A DNA stretch of 43,391 nt from an uncultured Lutibacter sp. (GCF_937891065.1 NZ_CALAEQ010000228.1:1-43391), one strand, 5' to 3'. Numbered from the stretch's first letter, positions 1 through 8,910 are shown. Made by a program: numbers and translations. Notes: generated from the letters alone by a model not told the origin.

Positions 1-281
1 TATGCATTCCCTAATTTTACATTTATGTCTTCATTATCATCAACTTCCAAAGCTTTTTTATAATAATCAATAGCTTTATTAAAATTACCAATAATATGAT
101 AGATAGTAGCAATTTTATCAAAAGTCTCTAATGATTTAAGCTCTTCATTCTCTAATATAACTAATGCTTTTTGGTAATTTCCTTTCAATAATAAACTGTC
201 GGCAATGGCAAAAACCGAGGACTGCGCTTCGGTTTTTAATGCAACTATTATAACTAATAGTGTGATAATGATCTTTTTCAT
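1..281 (-). CDS. TPR-repeat periplasmic protein (partial, runs off the left edge)
   Basis: The reading frame opens at the ATG complementary to 279-281 and stays open to the window edge, giving about 93 residues of an incomplete protein. It begins with a signal peptide (MKKIIITLLVIIVALKTEAQ, probable cleavage after the Ala-Gln region). Helical repeat sequence follows: the segments around GNYQKALVILENEE and GNFNKAIDYYKKALEVDD fit tetratricopeptide repeats, with the usual Gly/Ala/Tyr spacing. It starts 12 bp after the M56 peptidase stop on the same strand, so it is probably the third gene of the BlaI/M56 operon. The TPR fold suggests a periplasmic protein-protein interaction role; its partner is unknown. 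The C-terminal part is not in the window. Confidence 0.8.
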   Translation of the reverse strand, partial: MKKIIITLLVIIVALKTEAQSSVFAIADSLLLKGNYQKALVILENEELKSLETFDKIATIYHIIGNFNKAIDYYKKALEVDDNEDINVKLGNA

Positions 282-293
282 AGTAATTTTAAT

Positions 294-1802
294 TTATTCA
301 ACTTTAAAAGCAATTGGCAAACTGTATCTAACACCTATACTCTTCCCTTTTTGCTTCCCTGGTGTCATTTTTGGTAATAAATTTATAACGCGCATTGCTT
401 CATCTTGAAGTTCAATATGTGGCGCTCTTGCTTGTACTTCAGCAATGTTACCATCTTTATCAATTTTAAACATCACAAATATTCTTTTTACTCCAGGTTC
501 AAGTTTCAATTCTTTTGCTAAATCTGAATTAAAGTTTTTATTCACATGCTGTGTGATTTTTTCCTGAAGGCACAATCTTAATTCTTCTTTGGTTCCTTCA
601 CAACCTGGATAAATTGGCACTTCTTCAATTATTGCAAAAGGAATGGAGCCATCATCTTCAATAACAATTTTATCTTTAGCCTTATTTTTCATTGGAGGCA
701 TTGGTACTTTTAAAAAGTGTACTCTATCTCCGTTCTTATCAATAACTAAACTATATTCTATCTTAGAATCTTTGAAATTATTGAAAATTTCTTTTTCGTT
801 TTCTGTCATATTATCAAAAGAAACTACTTCACCTTCTAAATGTATTCCTGTAAATATTTTAATACCATTTTTCCCTTCAAAATATTTTCCGTTTGGAGAA
901 ATAACTTCATTTTCAATAATCCTATTCATATCATCAATATCAGTTTGAGCATCATTTGTACAAGACACATAAACTAACATACTTACCAACAAAGGCAACA
1001 CTAATAAATACTTTAGCTGTTTCATTTTTTTTGATTTTTCTTTTGTGATCATAACTATTCTTTTTTTAATTAATGAATGTTTAAAAAATTGATTGATGAA
1101 TGAAATATTTTCTACATTAAATGTTTCAGAAAGCAACTTATTGAAATACGTTTTTTTATCTGTTTCTTTAACAACCTCAGCATCAGAAATATATTCGTGT
1201 AGTAAGGTAATTCTCTTTTGATATACATACACCATTGGATTAAACCAAAATACTATTTTTAGTATTTCAAAAAACAATAAATCTAACGTATGGTATTGTT
1301 TACAGTGTATTAATTCGTGCTTAATTATTTGTAAATCTTCATTTTTTAGAAGACTTTCATTTATAAAAATATAATTGAAAAACGAAAAAGCAGATTGTTT
1401 CTTTTCTAATACTACTAAAGAATAGTGTTGTTTTTTAATTACTTTATTAGCGATAATTAATTGAATTATTTTAATCAATTTAATTAAAAACAGGGACGCA
1501 AAAATTAAAAGTCCAACATAAAATAGTATTGTTAGATAATTGAGCGTTGAATTACTATTATTGGCTTGTTCAATAACCGCTTGTGGGTTTAAAAATACGG
1601 TTGGTAATTGAACCATATATTCTTGAGGCAATGCTCTTTGAAAAGTTTCAAACTTTAACAATGGGATTATAAATGATAATAACGGTGTCACTAATAAATA
1701 GCGTCTATTCCACTTAAAAAAGGTTTCCTTTTGTAAAAAGAAATCATAAACAGCCAAAAATAGCGCTTGAAAAAGTAGTACCTGTAGTATATAATTTATC
1801 AT
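294..1802 (-). CDS. M56 family (BlaR1-like) membrane metallopeptidase with C-terminal TonB-like domain
   Basis: This 502-residue protein resembles BlaR1/MecR1 sensors in its N-terminal half: hydrophobic helices near residues 3-20, 36-50 and 92-113, then the zinc motif H162-E-L-I-H166 in a cytoplasmic-loop context, and a fourth membrane segment at about 260-280 (ending VYVSC). In BlaR1 the protease relieves repression by BlaI, and the gene for a BlaI homologue overlaps this one upstream by 4 bp (ATGA). The extracytoplasmic part is not a penicillin-binding domain. Residues of about 395-502 (from EEVPIYPGCEGT to the end, with KIDKDGNI and LPKMTPGKQKG) look like a TonB C-terminal domain. The inducing signal is therefore probably not a beta-lactam bound covalently; that is inference. 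Family assignment is firm, function is not. Confidence 0.9.
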   Translation of the reverse strand: MINYILQVLLFQALFLAVYDFFLQKETFFKWNRRYLLVTPLLSFIIPLLKFETFQRALPQEYMVQLPTVFLNPQAVIEQANNSNSTLNYLTILFYVGLLIFASLFLIKLIKIIQLIIANKVIKKQHYSLVVLEKKQSAFSFFNYIFINESLLKNEDLQIIKHELIHCKQYHTLDLLFFEILKIVFWFNPMVYVYQKRITLLHEYISDAEVVKETDKKTYFNKLLSETFNVENISFINQFFKHSLIKKRIVMITKEKSKKMKQLKYLLVLPLLVSMLVYVSCTNDAQTDIDDMNRIIENEVISPNGKYFEGKNGIKIFTGIHLEGEVVSFDNMTENEKEIFNNFKDSKIEYSLVIDKNGDRVHFLKVPMPPMKNKAKDKIVIEDDGSIPFAIIEEVPIYPGCEGTKEELRLCLQEKITQHVNKNFNSDLAKELKLEPGVKRIFVMFKIDKDGNIAEVQARAPHIELQDEAMRVINLLPKMTPGKQKGKSIGVRYSLPIAFKVE

Positions 1803-2170
1803 TTCTCAGTCTTTTTATCGTTAATAGCTTCTAAAATTGTTTCTAATTCGTTGATATCAACATCATTTTTATTTACAAAAAACGACACCATACTTTTAAA
1901 AGAACCACCAAAATAACCATCTACTAATTTGTTTAAAGTCTGGTTACTATAATCTGCTTTCTTCACCAAAGGAAAATAAATATAACCTCTTCCCTTCGTT
2001 TTATGTGCTACAAAATCTTTCGTTTCCAATATTCTAATAATTGTAGATACCGTATTATATGCAGGTTTTGGTTTTGGTAATTGATCAATTATATCTTGAA
2101 CCGACGCTTCTTCTAATTCCCACAAAACTTGCATAAACTGCTCTTCTGCTTTTGTTAATTGTTTATCCAT
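1799..2170 (-). CDS. BlaI/MecI/CopY family transcriptional repressor
   Basis: At 123 residues it has the standard BlaI length. The N-terminal winged helix (LTKAEEQFMQVLWELEEASVQDI, then PKPAYNTVSTIIRILETKDFV) contains the family's recognition-helix pattern with A-Y-N-T-V. The C-terminal part forms the dimerisation region, where BlaI proteins are cleaved by the partner M56 protease. It is first in an operon with the M56 peptidase (ATGA overlap at 1799-1802) and the TPR protein. Three AACTAA-N4-TTAGTT palindromes sit immediately upstream around a promoter box, so autorepression is likely. Whether the regulon is related to beta-lactams cannot be told from this sequence; no beta-lactamase is present. 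Confidence 0.92.
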   Translation of the reverse strand: MDKQLTKAEEQFMQVLWELEEASVQDIIDQLPKPKPAYNTVSTIIRILETKDFVAHKTKGRGYIYFPLVKKADYSNQTLNKLVDGYFGGSFKSMVSFFVNKNDVDINELETILEAINDKKTEK

Positions 2171-2176
2171 TTTATT

Positions 2177-2241
2177 AACTAAGTTTTTAGTTCAACTACA
2201 CAAATATAACTAAATATTTAGTTTAAACTAATTTTTTAGTT
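2177..2241. promoter_or_regulatory. Triple BlaI-type operator (three AACTAA-N4-TTAGTT palindromes)
   Basis: Three copies of the same 16-bp dyad occur at 2177-2192 (spacer GTTT), 2208-2223 (spacer ATAT, fully palindromic) and 2226-2241 (spacer TTTT). They flank and abut a minus-strand promoter box at 2201-2208. The position directly upstream of a BlaI-type repressor gene makes them its likely operators. Assignment to this repressor is inference; the palindromes are seen directly. Confidence 0.75.
2201..2208 (-). promoter_or_regulatory. Predicted -7 promoter box of the BlaI/M56 operon
   Basis: Read on the minus strand the sequence is TATATTTG, a full match to the Bacteroidota -7 consensus TAnnTTTG. 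It lies 31 bp upstream of the repressor ATG and between operator palindromes. No clean TTG was found at the expected -33 distance; that interval is filled by operator sequence. Confidence 0.55.
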
Positions 2242-2302
2242 GAATATTATTATTTGTATTTATTTTTCTTTCAAATTGTAAATTGAAAACCTAAATTAGC
2301 AT

Positions 2303-2815
2303 ATGGATATTTTTTTACTCATCATTGGATTTCTATTTGCCTTATTAGGTATTATTGGTTCATTTTTACCAGTGCTACCTGGTCCTTTTACAAGTTGGAT
2401 TGGTTTATTGTTACTTCATCTCACAAATTCCGTACCAATGAATTGGACTTTCTTAGGTATAACATTGGCAATTGCACTTATTATTTGGGTAATCGATTAT
2501 TTTATTCCAGCAATGGGAACTAAAAAATTTGGTGGAACCCGTTACGGCGTTATTGGAACTATGGTTGGTTTAGTTATAGGTTTACTCTCCCCTATTCCTT
2601 TTGGAATTATTATTGGACCTTTTATTGGTGCTTATATTGGAGAAATGATTAACGATAGTAAAAATTCTGGAAAAGCGTTAAAAGCTGCATTTGGATCTTT
2701 ACTTGGTTTCTTAACTTCAGCCTTCTTAAAATTTATAACTGCTGTAATTTTTACAGGATTATATCTTGTTAAATTTTGGGAATATAAAGACGTGTTATTT
2801 ACTTTTTCATCATAA
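2303..2815 (+). CDS. DUF456 domain integral membrane protein
   Basis: This 170-residue, very hydrophobic protein has the DUF456 pattern. It starts FLLIIGFLFALLGIIGSFLPVLPGP, where the Gly-x-x-Gly helix and the PVLPGP turn are typical. A helix with WVIDYF, a central KKFGGTRYG loop, and Gly-rich helices with GPFIGAYIGE follow. About four to five membrane segments are expected. The family is widespread but has no established biochemical role. It is a single-gene unit, divergent from the BlaI operon across a 132-bp gap that carries the triple operator, and it ends before a terminator-like hairpin. The divergent operators could also affect this gene, which is untested. Confidence 0.88.
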   Translation: MDIFLLIIGFLFALLGIIGSFLPVLPGPFTSWIGLLLLHLTNSVPMNWTFLGITLAIALIIWVIDYFIPAMGTKKFGGTRYGVIGTMVGLVIGLLSPIPFGIIIGPFIGAYIGEMINDSKNSGKALKAAFGSLLGFLTSAFLKFITAVIFTGLYLVKFWEYKDVLFTFSS

Positions 2816-2837
2816 AACAACTTATTGTAAAATAAAA

Positions 2838-2863
2838 AAAGCGTCCCGAATTCGGGAAGCTTT
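2838..2863. terminator. Terminator-like hairpin downstream of the DUF456 gene
   Basis: AAAGC (2838-2842) pairs with GCTTT (2859-2863) and TCCCG (2844-2848) with CGGGA (2853-2857) around an AATT loop, with one G/A mismatch. A-rich sequence precedes it and T-rich sequence follows, so it could act in either direction. It begins 22 bp after the DUF456 stop. Confidence 0.6.
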
Positions 2864-3013
2864 CCATTGGTTTTAAAAAAACCTGACGCTATTAACGCCA
2901 AACAACACAACTAATCCACATTTAAATGTGGTTAACAAATATATAAATTTTTATTTGATTTCAAATTCTAAACACTTTTTCTTTTGAAATCACATATTTT
3001 TCTGAATTGATTG

Positions 3014-3021
3014 TATCTTTG
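3014..3021 (+). promoter_or_regulatory. Predicted -7 promoter box of lysS
   Basis: TATCTTTG matches the Bacteroidota TAnnTTTG box exactly and lies 38 bp before the lysS ATG. A TTG at the usual 17-23 bp upstream distance is not obvious. Confidence 0.5.
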
Positions 3022-3059
3022 CAAACTGTTATTCAAAATAAATTTTAAAAAAGAAACGA

Positions 3060-4760
3060 ATGCAATTATCACCACTTGAAATAATTAGAAGAGAATCGCT
3101 TCAAAAATTACGCGAACTAGGTATAAATCCGTATCCAGCAGATGAGTTTAAAACTACAGCAACAATTCAACAAATAACATCAAATTTTGATGCTTTTAAA
3201 GGAAAAGAAGTTGTTTTAGCAGGAAGAATGATGAGTCGTAGAATTATGGGGAAAGCCTCTTTTGCTGAATTAAAAGATGCAAGTGGTAGAATGCAAATTT
3301 ACGTGAACCGTGATGAAATTTCTTCTGAAGATGACCCAACGATGTACAATACCGTATTCAAAAAATTATTGGATATGGGAGATATTATTGGTGTAAAAGG
3401 TGAAGTTTTTAAAACTCAGGTTGGTGAAGTTTCAGTAAATGTAAAAGAATTAACAGTTTTAGCTAAAAGTTTACGCCCATTACCAGTTGTAAAAACTGAT
3501 GCCGATGGAAAAGTACACGATGCTTTTGCGGATAACGAGCAAAGATATAGAAGAAGATATGTAGATTTAATTGTGAATGATCACGTTAAAGAAACATTTA
3601 TAAAACGTACTAAAATAACCAATTCTATGCGTAATTTCTTTAATGATCGCGGTTATTTAGAAGTTGAAACGCCTATTTTACAGCCAATTCCAGGTGGAGC
3701 AGCCGCTCGCCCATTTATGACACATCACAATGCTTTAGATATGCCATTGTATTTGCGTATAGCAAATGAATTATACTTGAAAAGATTAATTGTTGGTGGT
3801 TTTGATGCTGTTTATGAGTTTGCAAAAGATTTCAGAAATGAAGGAATGGACAGAACTCATAATCCAGAATTTACGGTGATGGAATTGTATGTTGCATACA
3901 AGGATTACAACTGGATGATGGATATGACTGAAGAATTATTAGAAAAAATAGCAATAGATACAAATGGAACATCTACAGTTCAAATTGGTAAAAATGAGGT
4001 TAGTTTTAAAGCCCCATATCCTAGAGTTCCAATTTTAGAAGCCATAAAAATTCATACTGGTTATGATGTTGCTGGAATGAACGATGTTGAATTAAGAGAA
4101 GTTTGTACTAAAGTAGGCATTCAAGTTGATGAAACGATGGGTGTTGGAAAGTTAATTGATGAATTGTTTGGAGAAAAATGTGAACACCTATACATTCAAC
4201 CAACATTTATTACAGATTATCCAAAAGAAATGAGTCCTTTAACAAAAGAACACAGAGATAATCCAGCTTTAACTGAGCGTTTTGAATTAATGGTAAATGG
4301 AAAAGAATTAGCAAATGCCTATTCTGAGTTAAATGACCCAATTGACCAACGTGAACGTTTTGAAGAACAAATGAAATTATCTGCAAAAGGAGATGATGAA
4401 GCTATGTTTATTGATCAAGATTTTATTAGAGCTTTAGAATATGGAATGCCTCCTACTTCAGGAATTGGTATTGGAATTGACCGTTTGGTTATGTTTATGA
4501 CTAATAATGCTTCAATACAAGAAGTACTTTTCTTTCCTCAAATGAGACCAGAAAAAAAAGCTCCTTCTGTTGAATTAAATGAGGAAGAAAAAGTTTTATT
4601 AAAAATGATAGAAACAAATGCTCCAATTTTATTAAACGATTTAAAAGAAAAAAGCGGTTTCAGTAATAAAAAATGGGATAAAACTTTGAAAGGCTTAACA
4701 AAACACAACTTAGCCAAAGTAACTAATACTGATGAAGGGTTATTTGTAGAGGTTGTATAA
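3060..4760 (+). CDS. lysS: Lysyl-tRNA synthetase, class II (LysRS) with C-terminal extension
   Basis: It charges tRNA-Lys with lysine in the cytoplasm. The protein is 566 residues. An N-terminal OB-fold anticodon-binding domain (about 50-150, [21 protein letters not shown]) precedes the class II catalytic core. Motif 2 is [15 protein letters not shown] from residue 258, and motif 3 is [12 protein letters not shown] at about 468-479. Typical bacterial LysRS is about 500 residues, so roughly 65 extra residues follow the core (from about 500, [16 protein letters not shown]). They are predicted to form a small helical, winged-helix-like domain. Start is the ATG after an A-rich leader, as usual in this phylum. 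A strong hairpin terminator follows, so the gene is probably monocistronic. Confidence 0.97.
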   Translation: MQLSPLEIIRRESLQKLRELGINPYPADEFKTTATIQQITSNFDAFKGKEVVLAGRMMSRRIMGKASFAELKDASGRMQIYVNRDEISSEDDPTMYNTVFKKLLDMGDIIGVKGEVFKTQVGEVSVNVKELTVLAKSLRPLPVVKTDADGKVHDAFADNEQRYRRRYVDLIVNDHVKETFIKRTKITNSMRNFFNDRGYLEVETPILQPIPGGAAARPFMTHHNALDMPLYLRIANELYLKRLIVGGFDAVYEFAKDFRNEGMDRTHNPEFTVMELYVAYKDYNWMMDMTEELLEKIAIDTNGTSTVQIGKNEVSFKAPYPRVPILEAIKIHTGYDVAGMNDVELREVCTKVGIQVDETMGVGKLIDELFGEKCEHLYIQPTFITDYPKEMSPLTKEHRDNPALTERFELMVNGKELANAYSELNDPIDQRERFEEQMKLSAKGDDEAMFIDQDFIRALEYGMPPTSGIGIGIDRLVMFMTNNASIQEVLFFPQMRPEKKAPSVELNEEEKVLLKMIETNAPILLNDLKEKSGFSNKKWDKTLKGLTKHNLAKVTNTDEGLFVEVV

Positions 4761-4774
4761 ATAAAATTTTGTTT

Positions 4775-4793
4775 CCCTGAACTTGTCGAAGGG
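4775..4793. repeat. Short CTTGTCGAAG-type repeat core
   Basis: CCCTGAACTTGTCGAAGGG is an imperfect inverted repeat (CCCT/AGGG ends). Its TTGTCGAAG core is shared with the arms of the 143-bp elements at 8768 and 15612. It is probably a short or eroded relative of that family, located between the lysS stop and its terminator. Confidence 0.5.
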
Positions 4794-4804
4794 TCTATAA
4801 TATT

Positions 4805-4838
4805 AAAAAAGGAGCTACTTAATTGTAGCTCCTTTTTT
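4805..4838. terminator. Rho-independent terminator after lysS
   Basis: A 14-bp perfect stem (4805-4818 with 4825-4838, core GGAGCTAC/GTAGCTCC) encloses a 6-nt loop. It is preceded by six A and followed by six T, so it is a strong and potentially bidirectional terminator. Confidence 0.85.
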
Positions 4839-4934
4839 AATGAATCTATATGAGTACTAACCATTTAATTTATTAAATTTAACAAATTAAAATAATCTAC
4901 TTATTTCAATAAATTATAAAACTATCGCTATTTT

Positions 4935-7115
4935 ATGAAACTATTTTATATTGCATTCCTATTATTTATTGCCTCCTGTTCCAATCCTCAAACACAAATT
5001 CAAAAAGAACAGCAACGTTGGAAATCAATTGCTTCAACTATTGAAATAATACGCGATGATTTTGGTGTACCACATATTTATGGTAAAACAGATGCTGATG
5101 CTGTTTTCGGATTGCTTTATGCCCAATGTGAAGATGATTTTAATAGAGTTGAACAAAATTATATTTGGGCTACTGGAAGATTAGCAGAAGTAGAAGGTGA
5201 AAAAGCAATCTATAGTGATCTTAGAGCTCAGTTATTTATGACACAAGAAGATGCAATTGCGAATTATGAAAAAAGCCCTGAATGGTTAAAGAAACTTTGT
5301 AATGCTTTTGCAGATGGAATTAATTATTACTTATATACACACCCAGAAGTAAAGCCAAGACTGTTAACACATTTTGAACCTTGGATGCCCATGTATTTTA
5401 GTGAAGGTTCAATTGGAGGAGATATTGAAAACATTTCAACAAGAAAAATTAAAGATTTTTATGAAGATTCTTCAGCACAAAAATTAAGTATTGTTCATGA
5501 TGGTTTAATTCGTTTAAGTGACAGTGAGCCTAGAGGTTCAAATGGATTTGCCATTTCTGGAAAATTAACAAAATCTGGCAATGCAATGCTACTTATAAAT
5601 CCGCATACTTCCTTCTTTTTTCGTGGAGAAGTTCACGTGGTTAGTGAAGAAGGATTAAATGCTTATGGCGCCGTAACCTGGGGACAATTTTTTGTATATC
5701 AAGGTTTTAATGAAAAAACAGGATGGATGCACACTTCAACAGATATGGATTTTATGGATGATTATGTTGAAACCATTTCCAAAACAGATAAAGGTTTTAG
5801 CTATACTTATGGGAACGAACAAAGACCTGTTGAATCTTTTGAAGTATCACTTAAATATTTAAATGAAGGAGAATTAAAAGATAAAAAATTTACTACTTAC
5901 AAAACGCACCACGGCCCCATCACACAATCAATTAATGGGAAATGGGTAGCTACAGCAATGATGTGGGATCCTGTAAATGCCTTGATACAATCTTTTACCA
6001 GAACGAAGCTTAGCAATCATAATGAGTTTAAAGAGATGATGAGTATGAGAACAAATTCATCTAACAATACAGTTTATGCTGATGCTGATGGAACTATTGC
6101 CTATTATCACGGAGATTTTATACCAAAACGAGATGAAACATTCGATTTTAGCAAACCTGTAGATGGAAGTAATCCTGCAACAGATTGGCAAGGACTTCAT
6201 ACTGTTGATGAAATGATAACGTTAACAAACCCTGAAAATGGTTGGATTCAAAATTGTAATTCTACACCATTTACCAGTGCAGGAATTAATAGTCCAAAAG
6301 TTGAAGATTATCCAAGATACATGTCTAGAAATGAAGAAAACTTTCGTGGTATTCATGCGGTTCGCTTGTTAGAAAAATCAAAAGATCTAACAATAGATCA
6401 ATTAATTGAACTTGCTTACGACCCATATTTACCTGCTTTTGAAGTGCTAATTCCAGGTTTAATTGAAGCGTATGATAAAACTTCACAATCAGATAAATCA
6501 TTAAAAGAGGCAATTGATGTGTTAAGAGAATGGAATTTTGCAACGAATAAAGAATCTATAGCCATGTCTATGGCTCATTTTTATATCCTTCAATATTTAA
6601 AAAACGGAGTAAAACCAGAAGGTTTAAGTGATTTAGAACTTATTCAATATTTTGGAACATTATCACCTCTAAGCGAACGGTTAACTATTTTTAAACAAAC
6701 GATTGACAAATTAACAGCAGACTTTGGGACTTGGAATACTCCTTGGGGAGAAATTAATAGGTATCAACGCATAAATGGAGCCATTCAACAACCATTTAAT
6801 GATAGTTTGCCAAGTATTCCTATTGATATGGCTTCAAGTAAATGGGGAGCTTTGGCTTCCTATGGGGCAAGATCATACAATACAAAACGTATTTATGGAA
6901 CTTCAGGAAATAGTTTTGTGGCAGTTGTTGAATTTGGTGATACTGTAAAGGCTAAAACAATGCTTGCCGGTGGACAAAGTGGCGACCCAACTTCACCAAA
7001 TTTCGCTGATCAATCTCAACGCTATGCTGATGTTAAATTTAAAGATGTCGCATATTACAGAAAAGATGTTGAAAAAAGAGCTAAATCTAGCTATCACCCA
7101 GGAGAAAAAAAGTAA
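4935..7115 (+). CDS. Penicillin acylase family (Ntn hydrolase) lipoprotein
   Basis: This 726-residue protein belongs to the family of penicillin G acylases, cephalosporin acylases and acyl-homoserine-lactone acylases. These are N-terminal-nucleophile amidases that self-cleave a precursor. A lipoprotein signal ends at Cys15 (LFIASC). The alpha-chain signature is clear (IEIIRDDFGVPHIYG, then AVFGLLYAQCEDDFNRVEQ). The autocleavage point is expected at Gly201-Ser202 in RGSNGFAISG, making Ser202 the catalytic nucleophile. The downstream WIQNCNSTP fits the conserved Asn region of the beta chain. The length matches the family. The substrate cannot be deduced; acyl-peptides or acyl-homoserine lactones are possible. 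It is isolated, with a strong terminator downstream, and should be membrane-anchored. Confidence 0.9.
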   Translation: MKLFYIAFLLFIASCSNPQTQIQKEQQRWKSIASTIEIIRDDFGVPHIYGKTDADAVFGLLYAQCEDDFNRVEQNYIWATGRLAEVEGEKAIYSDLRAQLFMTQEDAIANYEKSPEWLKKLCNAFADGINYYLYTHPEVKPRLLTHFEPWMPMYFSEGSIGGDIENISTRKIKDFYEDSSAQKLSIVHDGLIRLSDSEPRGSNGFAISGKLTKSGNAMLLINPHTSFFFRGEVHVVSEEGLNAYGAVTWGQFFVYQGFNEKTGWMHTSTDMDFMDDYVETISKTDKGFSYTYGNEQRPVESFEVSLKYLNEGELKDKKFTTYKTHHGPITQSINGKWVATAMMWDPVNALIQSFTRTKLSNHNEFKEMMSMRTNSSNNTVYADADGTIAYYHGDFIPKRDETFDFSKPVDGSNPATDWQGLHTVDEMITLTNPENGWIQNCNSTPFTSAGINSPKVEDYPRYMSRNEENFRGIHAVRLLEKSKDLTIDQLIELAYDPYLPAFEVLIPGLIEAYDKTSQSDKSLKEAIDVLREWNFATNKESIAMSMAHFYILQYLKNGVKPEGLSDLELIQYFGTLSPLSERLTIFKQTIDKLTADFGTWNTPWGEINRYQRINGAIQQPFNDSLPSIPIDMASSKWGALASYGARSYNTKRIYGTSGNSFVAVVEFGDTVKAKTMLAGGQSGDPTSPNFADQSQRYADVKFKDVAYYRKDVEKRAKSSYHPGEKK

Positions 7116-7189
7116 AAAATATATATAATTTGCTATTCAACATCTTATAAGAAAGTGCTTATAATTTGATACGCTTAATATGTGTTGCT

Positions 7190-7239
7190 TAAATTATCTA
7201 AAAGGAAGTACTTCATTGTACTTCCTTTTAGATAATTTA
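7190..7239. terminator. Long perfect hairpin terminator after the acylase gene
   Basis: The arms 7190-7211 and 7218-7239 are perfectly complementary over 22 bp around the loop TTCATT (core AAAAGGAAGTAC/GTACTTCCTTTT). T-runs occur within the descending arm. It lies about 75 bp after the stop codon. Confidence 0.8.
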
Positions 7240-7282
7240 GTACTATATTTTCCTCTTATAAAATCATTCTAAACTAAAAATA

Positions 7283-7316
7283 TTGTGTGCTATTTGTTAC
7301 TAAATACTTATCTTCG
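7283..7316 (+). promoter_or_regulatory. Candidate promoter of the MFS transporter gene
   Basis: TTG at 7283-7285 is followed after 23 bp by TATCTTCG at 7309-7316, one mismatch from the Bacteroidota TAnnTTTG box. It lies 30 bp upstream of the ATG. Confidence 0.4.
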
Positions 7317-7346
7317 GCAACAGTTTAAAATAAAAATAAAATAATC

Positions 7347-8732
7347 ATGTTTCAAAAATTAAAAGGGTTTTCACGTGCATTTTGGACAGCTAATATTGTT
7401 GAATTATTAGAAAGAGGTGCATATTATGGTGTTTTTATTGTAATTACACTTTATCTATCAAGAATTTTAGGTTTTTCCGATATAGAAGCGGCATTAATAT
7501 CAGGTGTTTTTTCTGGAGGTTTATATTTACTTCCAACCTTTACAGGAGCTTTAGCCGATAAAATTGGATTTAAATCTTCATTAATAATTGCTTTCGCTTT
7601 ATTAACTATTGGGTATTTTGGTTTAGGAATATTACCAACAGCGCTTGAATCAATTGGTTTAGTTGACTATTCGGGTGATATTACATTTACTGGATTGTTA
7701 GAATCAAATGAACGATGGGCAATTGTTCCAGTAATGGTGGTTATCATGATTGGTGGTTCTTTTATAAAATCAGTAATTACAGGTACGGTTGCAAAAGAAA
7801 CAACAGAATTAAATAGAGCTCAAGGTTTCTCCATTTTTTATATGATGGTAAATATTGGAGCCTTTTCAGGAAAAACAATTGTAAAACCATTGCGAGTTGC
7901 TATGGGAGATATGGGATTAATTTATCTAAATTATTTTTCAGCTGCTATGACATTGCTAGCTTTAATAATGATTGTTTTCTTTTACAAAAGTGCGAAACAC
8001 CAAGGTGAAGGAAAAACTTTTGGTGAAATATGGCAGGCATTAATTAAAGTACTAACAAATGGTAGATTAATTACATTAATTTTAATAGTTACAGGATTTT
8101 GGATGGTTCAACATCAACTGTATGCCACCATGCCAAAATACGTTCTTAGAATGGCAGGTGAAGCAGCATCACCTTCTTGGTATGCCAATGTGAATCCACT
8201 TACCGTAGTGCTTACAGTTACTTTTATAACAAGAATAATGGCAAGTAAAACACCTTTATTTTCTATGACAGTTGGTATGTTTATTATGCCTTTTTCTGCA
8301 ATAGCTATGGCTTCAGGAAATTGGTTTGGTGGAGGCGAAATTGATCTTGGATTTATAAGTATGCACCCTATTGCTCTTATGATGATTGCGGGAATTATAT
8401 TACAAGGTTTGGCTGAATCATTTATTTCGCCAAGATTCTTACAATTTTTCTCATTACAAGCACCAAAAGGTGAAGAAGGATTGTATCTAGGATTTAGTCA
8501 CTTGCACTCTTTCATTTCTTCAATTTTAGGTTTTGGTTTATCGGGTTATTTACTATCAAAATATTGTCCAGAACCAAAATTATTTGAAACTCATGAAGCT
8601 TGGGAAGCTGCCTCAGTAAATGCACATTACATTTGGTATTATTTTGCTGCAATTGCATTGGTATCTGCTATTTCCTTAATTATTTACGGAAAAGTAATCG
8701 CAAAAAAGGATGCAGAAATAGCGAACTCATAA
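7347..8732 (+). CDS. MFS transporter, POT/PTR2-like (proton-coupled peptide transporter type)
   Basis: This 461-residue polytopic membrane protein has about 12 hydrophobic segments. The first helix carries E19-L-L-E22-R23-G-A-Y-Y-G, which fits the ExxERxxYYG motif of proton-coupled oligopeptide transporters. The GALADKIGFKSSL loop between helices 2 and 3 is the MFS signature region. Homologues would import di-/tripeptides or related solutes with protons across the inner membrane. The M3 peptidase encoded next on the same strand would supply small peptides, so a functional link is plausible but inferred. An extra loop (about residues 98-125, with DYSGDITFTGLLESNERW) lies between early helices. 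Exact substrate unknown. Confidence 0.82.
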   Translation: MFQKLKGFSRAFWTANIVELLERGAYYGVFIVITLYLSRILGFSDIEAALISGVFSGGLYLLPTFTGALADKIGFKSSLIIAFALLTIGYFGLGILPTALESIGLVDYSGDITFTGLLESNERWAIVPVMVVIMIGGSFIKSVITGTVAKETTELNRAQGFSIFYMMVNIGAFSGKTIVKPLRVAMGDMGLIYLNYFSAAMTLLALIMIVFFYKSAKHQGEGKTFGEIWQALIKVLTNGRLITLILIVTGFWMVQHQLYATMPKYVLRMAGEAASPSWYANVNPLTVVLTVTFITRIMASKTPLFSMTVGMFIMPFSAIAMASGNWFGGGEIDLGFISMHPIALMMIAGIILQGLAESFISPRFLQFFSLQAPKGEEGLYLGFSHLHSFISSILGFGLSGYLLSKYCPEPKLFETHEAWEAASVNAHYIWYYFAAIALVSAISLIIYGKVIAKKDAEIANS

Positions 8733-8767
8733 ATTTTAGTTGTTCTACAACAAACCACTTTATATTT

Positions 8768-8910
8768 AAAAAAGCGGTTGTTTAAAAAAGTAAATAAAAT
8801 TCAAATTGTCAAACTGAGTTTGTCGAAGTTTATTTTAATTATGAATTAGTTAAAATATTTCGACAGGCTCAGTTTGACATAAAGTCACACTTTTTAGACA
8901 GCCGTTTTTT
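8768..8910. repeat. 143-bp palindromic dispersed element, copy 1
   Basis: This long imperfect inverted repeat starts AAAAAAGCGG and ends GCCGTTTTTT. The arms contain GTCAAACTGAG...TGTCGAAG and CGACAGGCTCAGTTTGAC. The inner segment AATTAGTTAAAATATTTCGA is identical to that of the copy at 15612-15754, and both copies are exactly 143 bp. It begins 36 bp after the transporter stop. Its left arm can also pair with AACAAACCACTTT upstream to form a terminator-like stem. No coding capacity. Together with the M3 promoter box it accounts for the 8733-9055 gap. Confidence 0.85.

Noticed and set aside
643-948. Plus-strand open frame opposite the M56 gene
   Set aside because: It mirrors a well-supported coding frame on the other strand and resembles no known protein; the same applies to frames opposite topA, gldM, groEL and the ABC-F gene.
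294-1802. Beta-lactam sensor BlaR1
   Set aside because: The protease half fits but there is no penicillin-binding domain and no beta-lactamase gene nearby.
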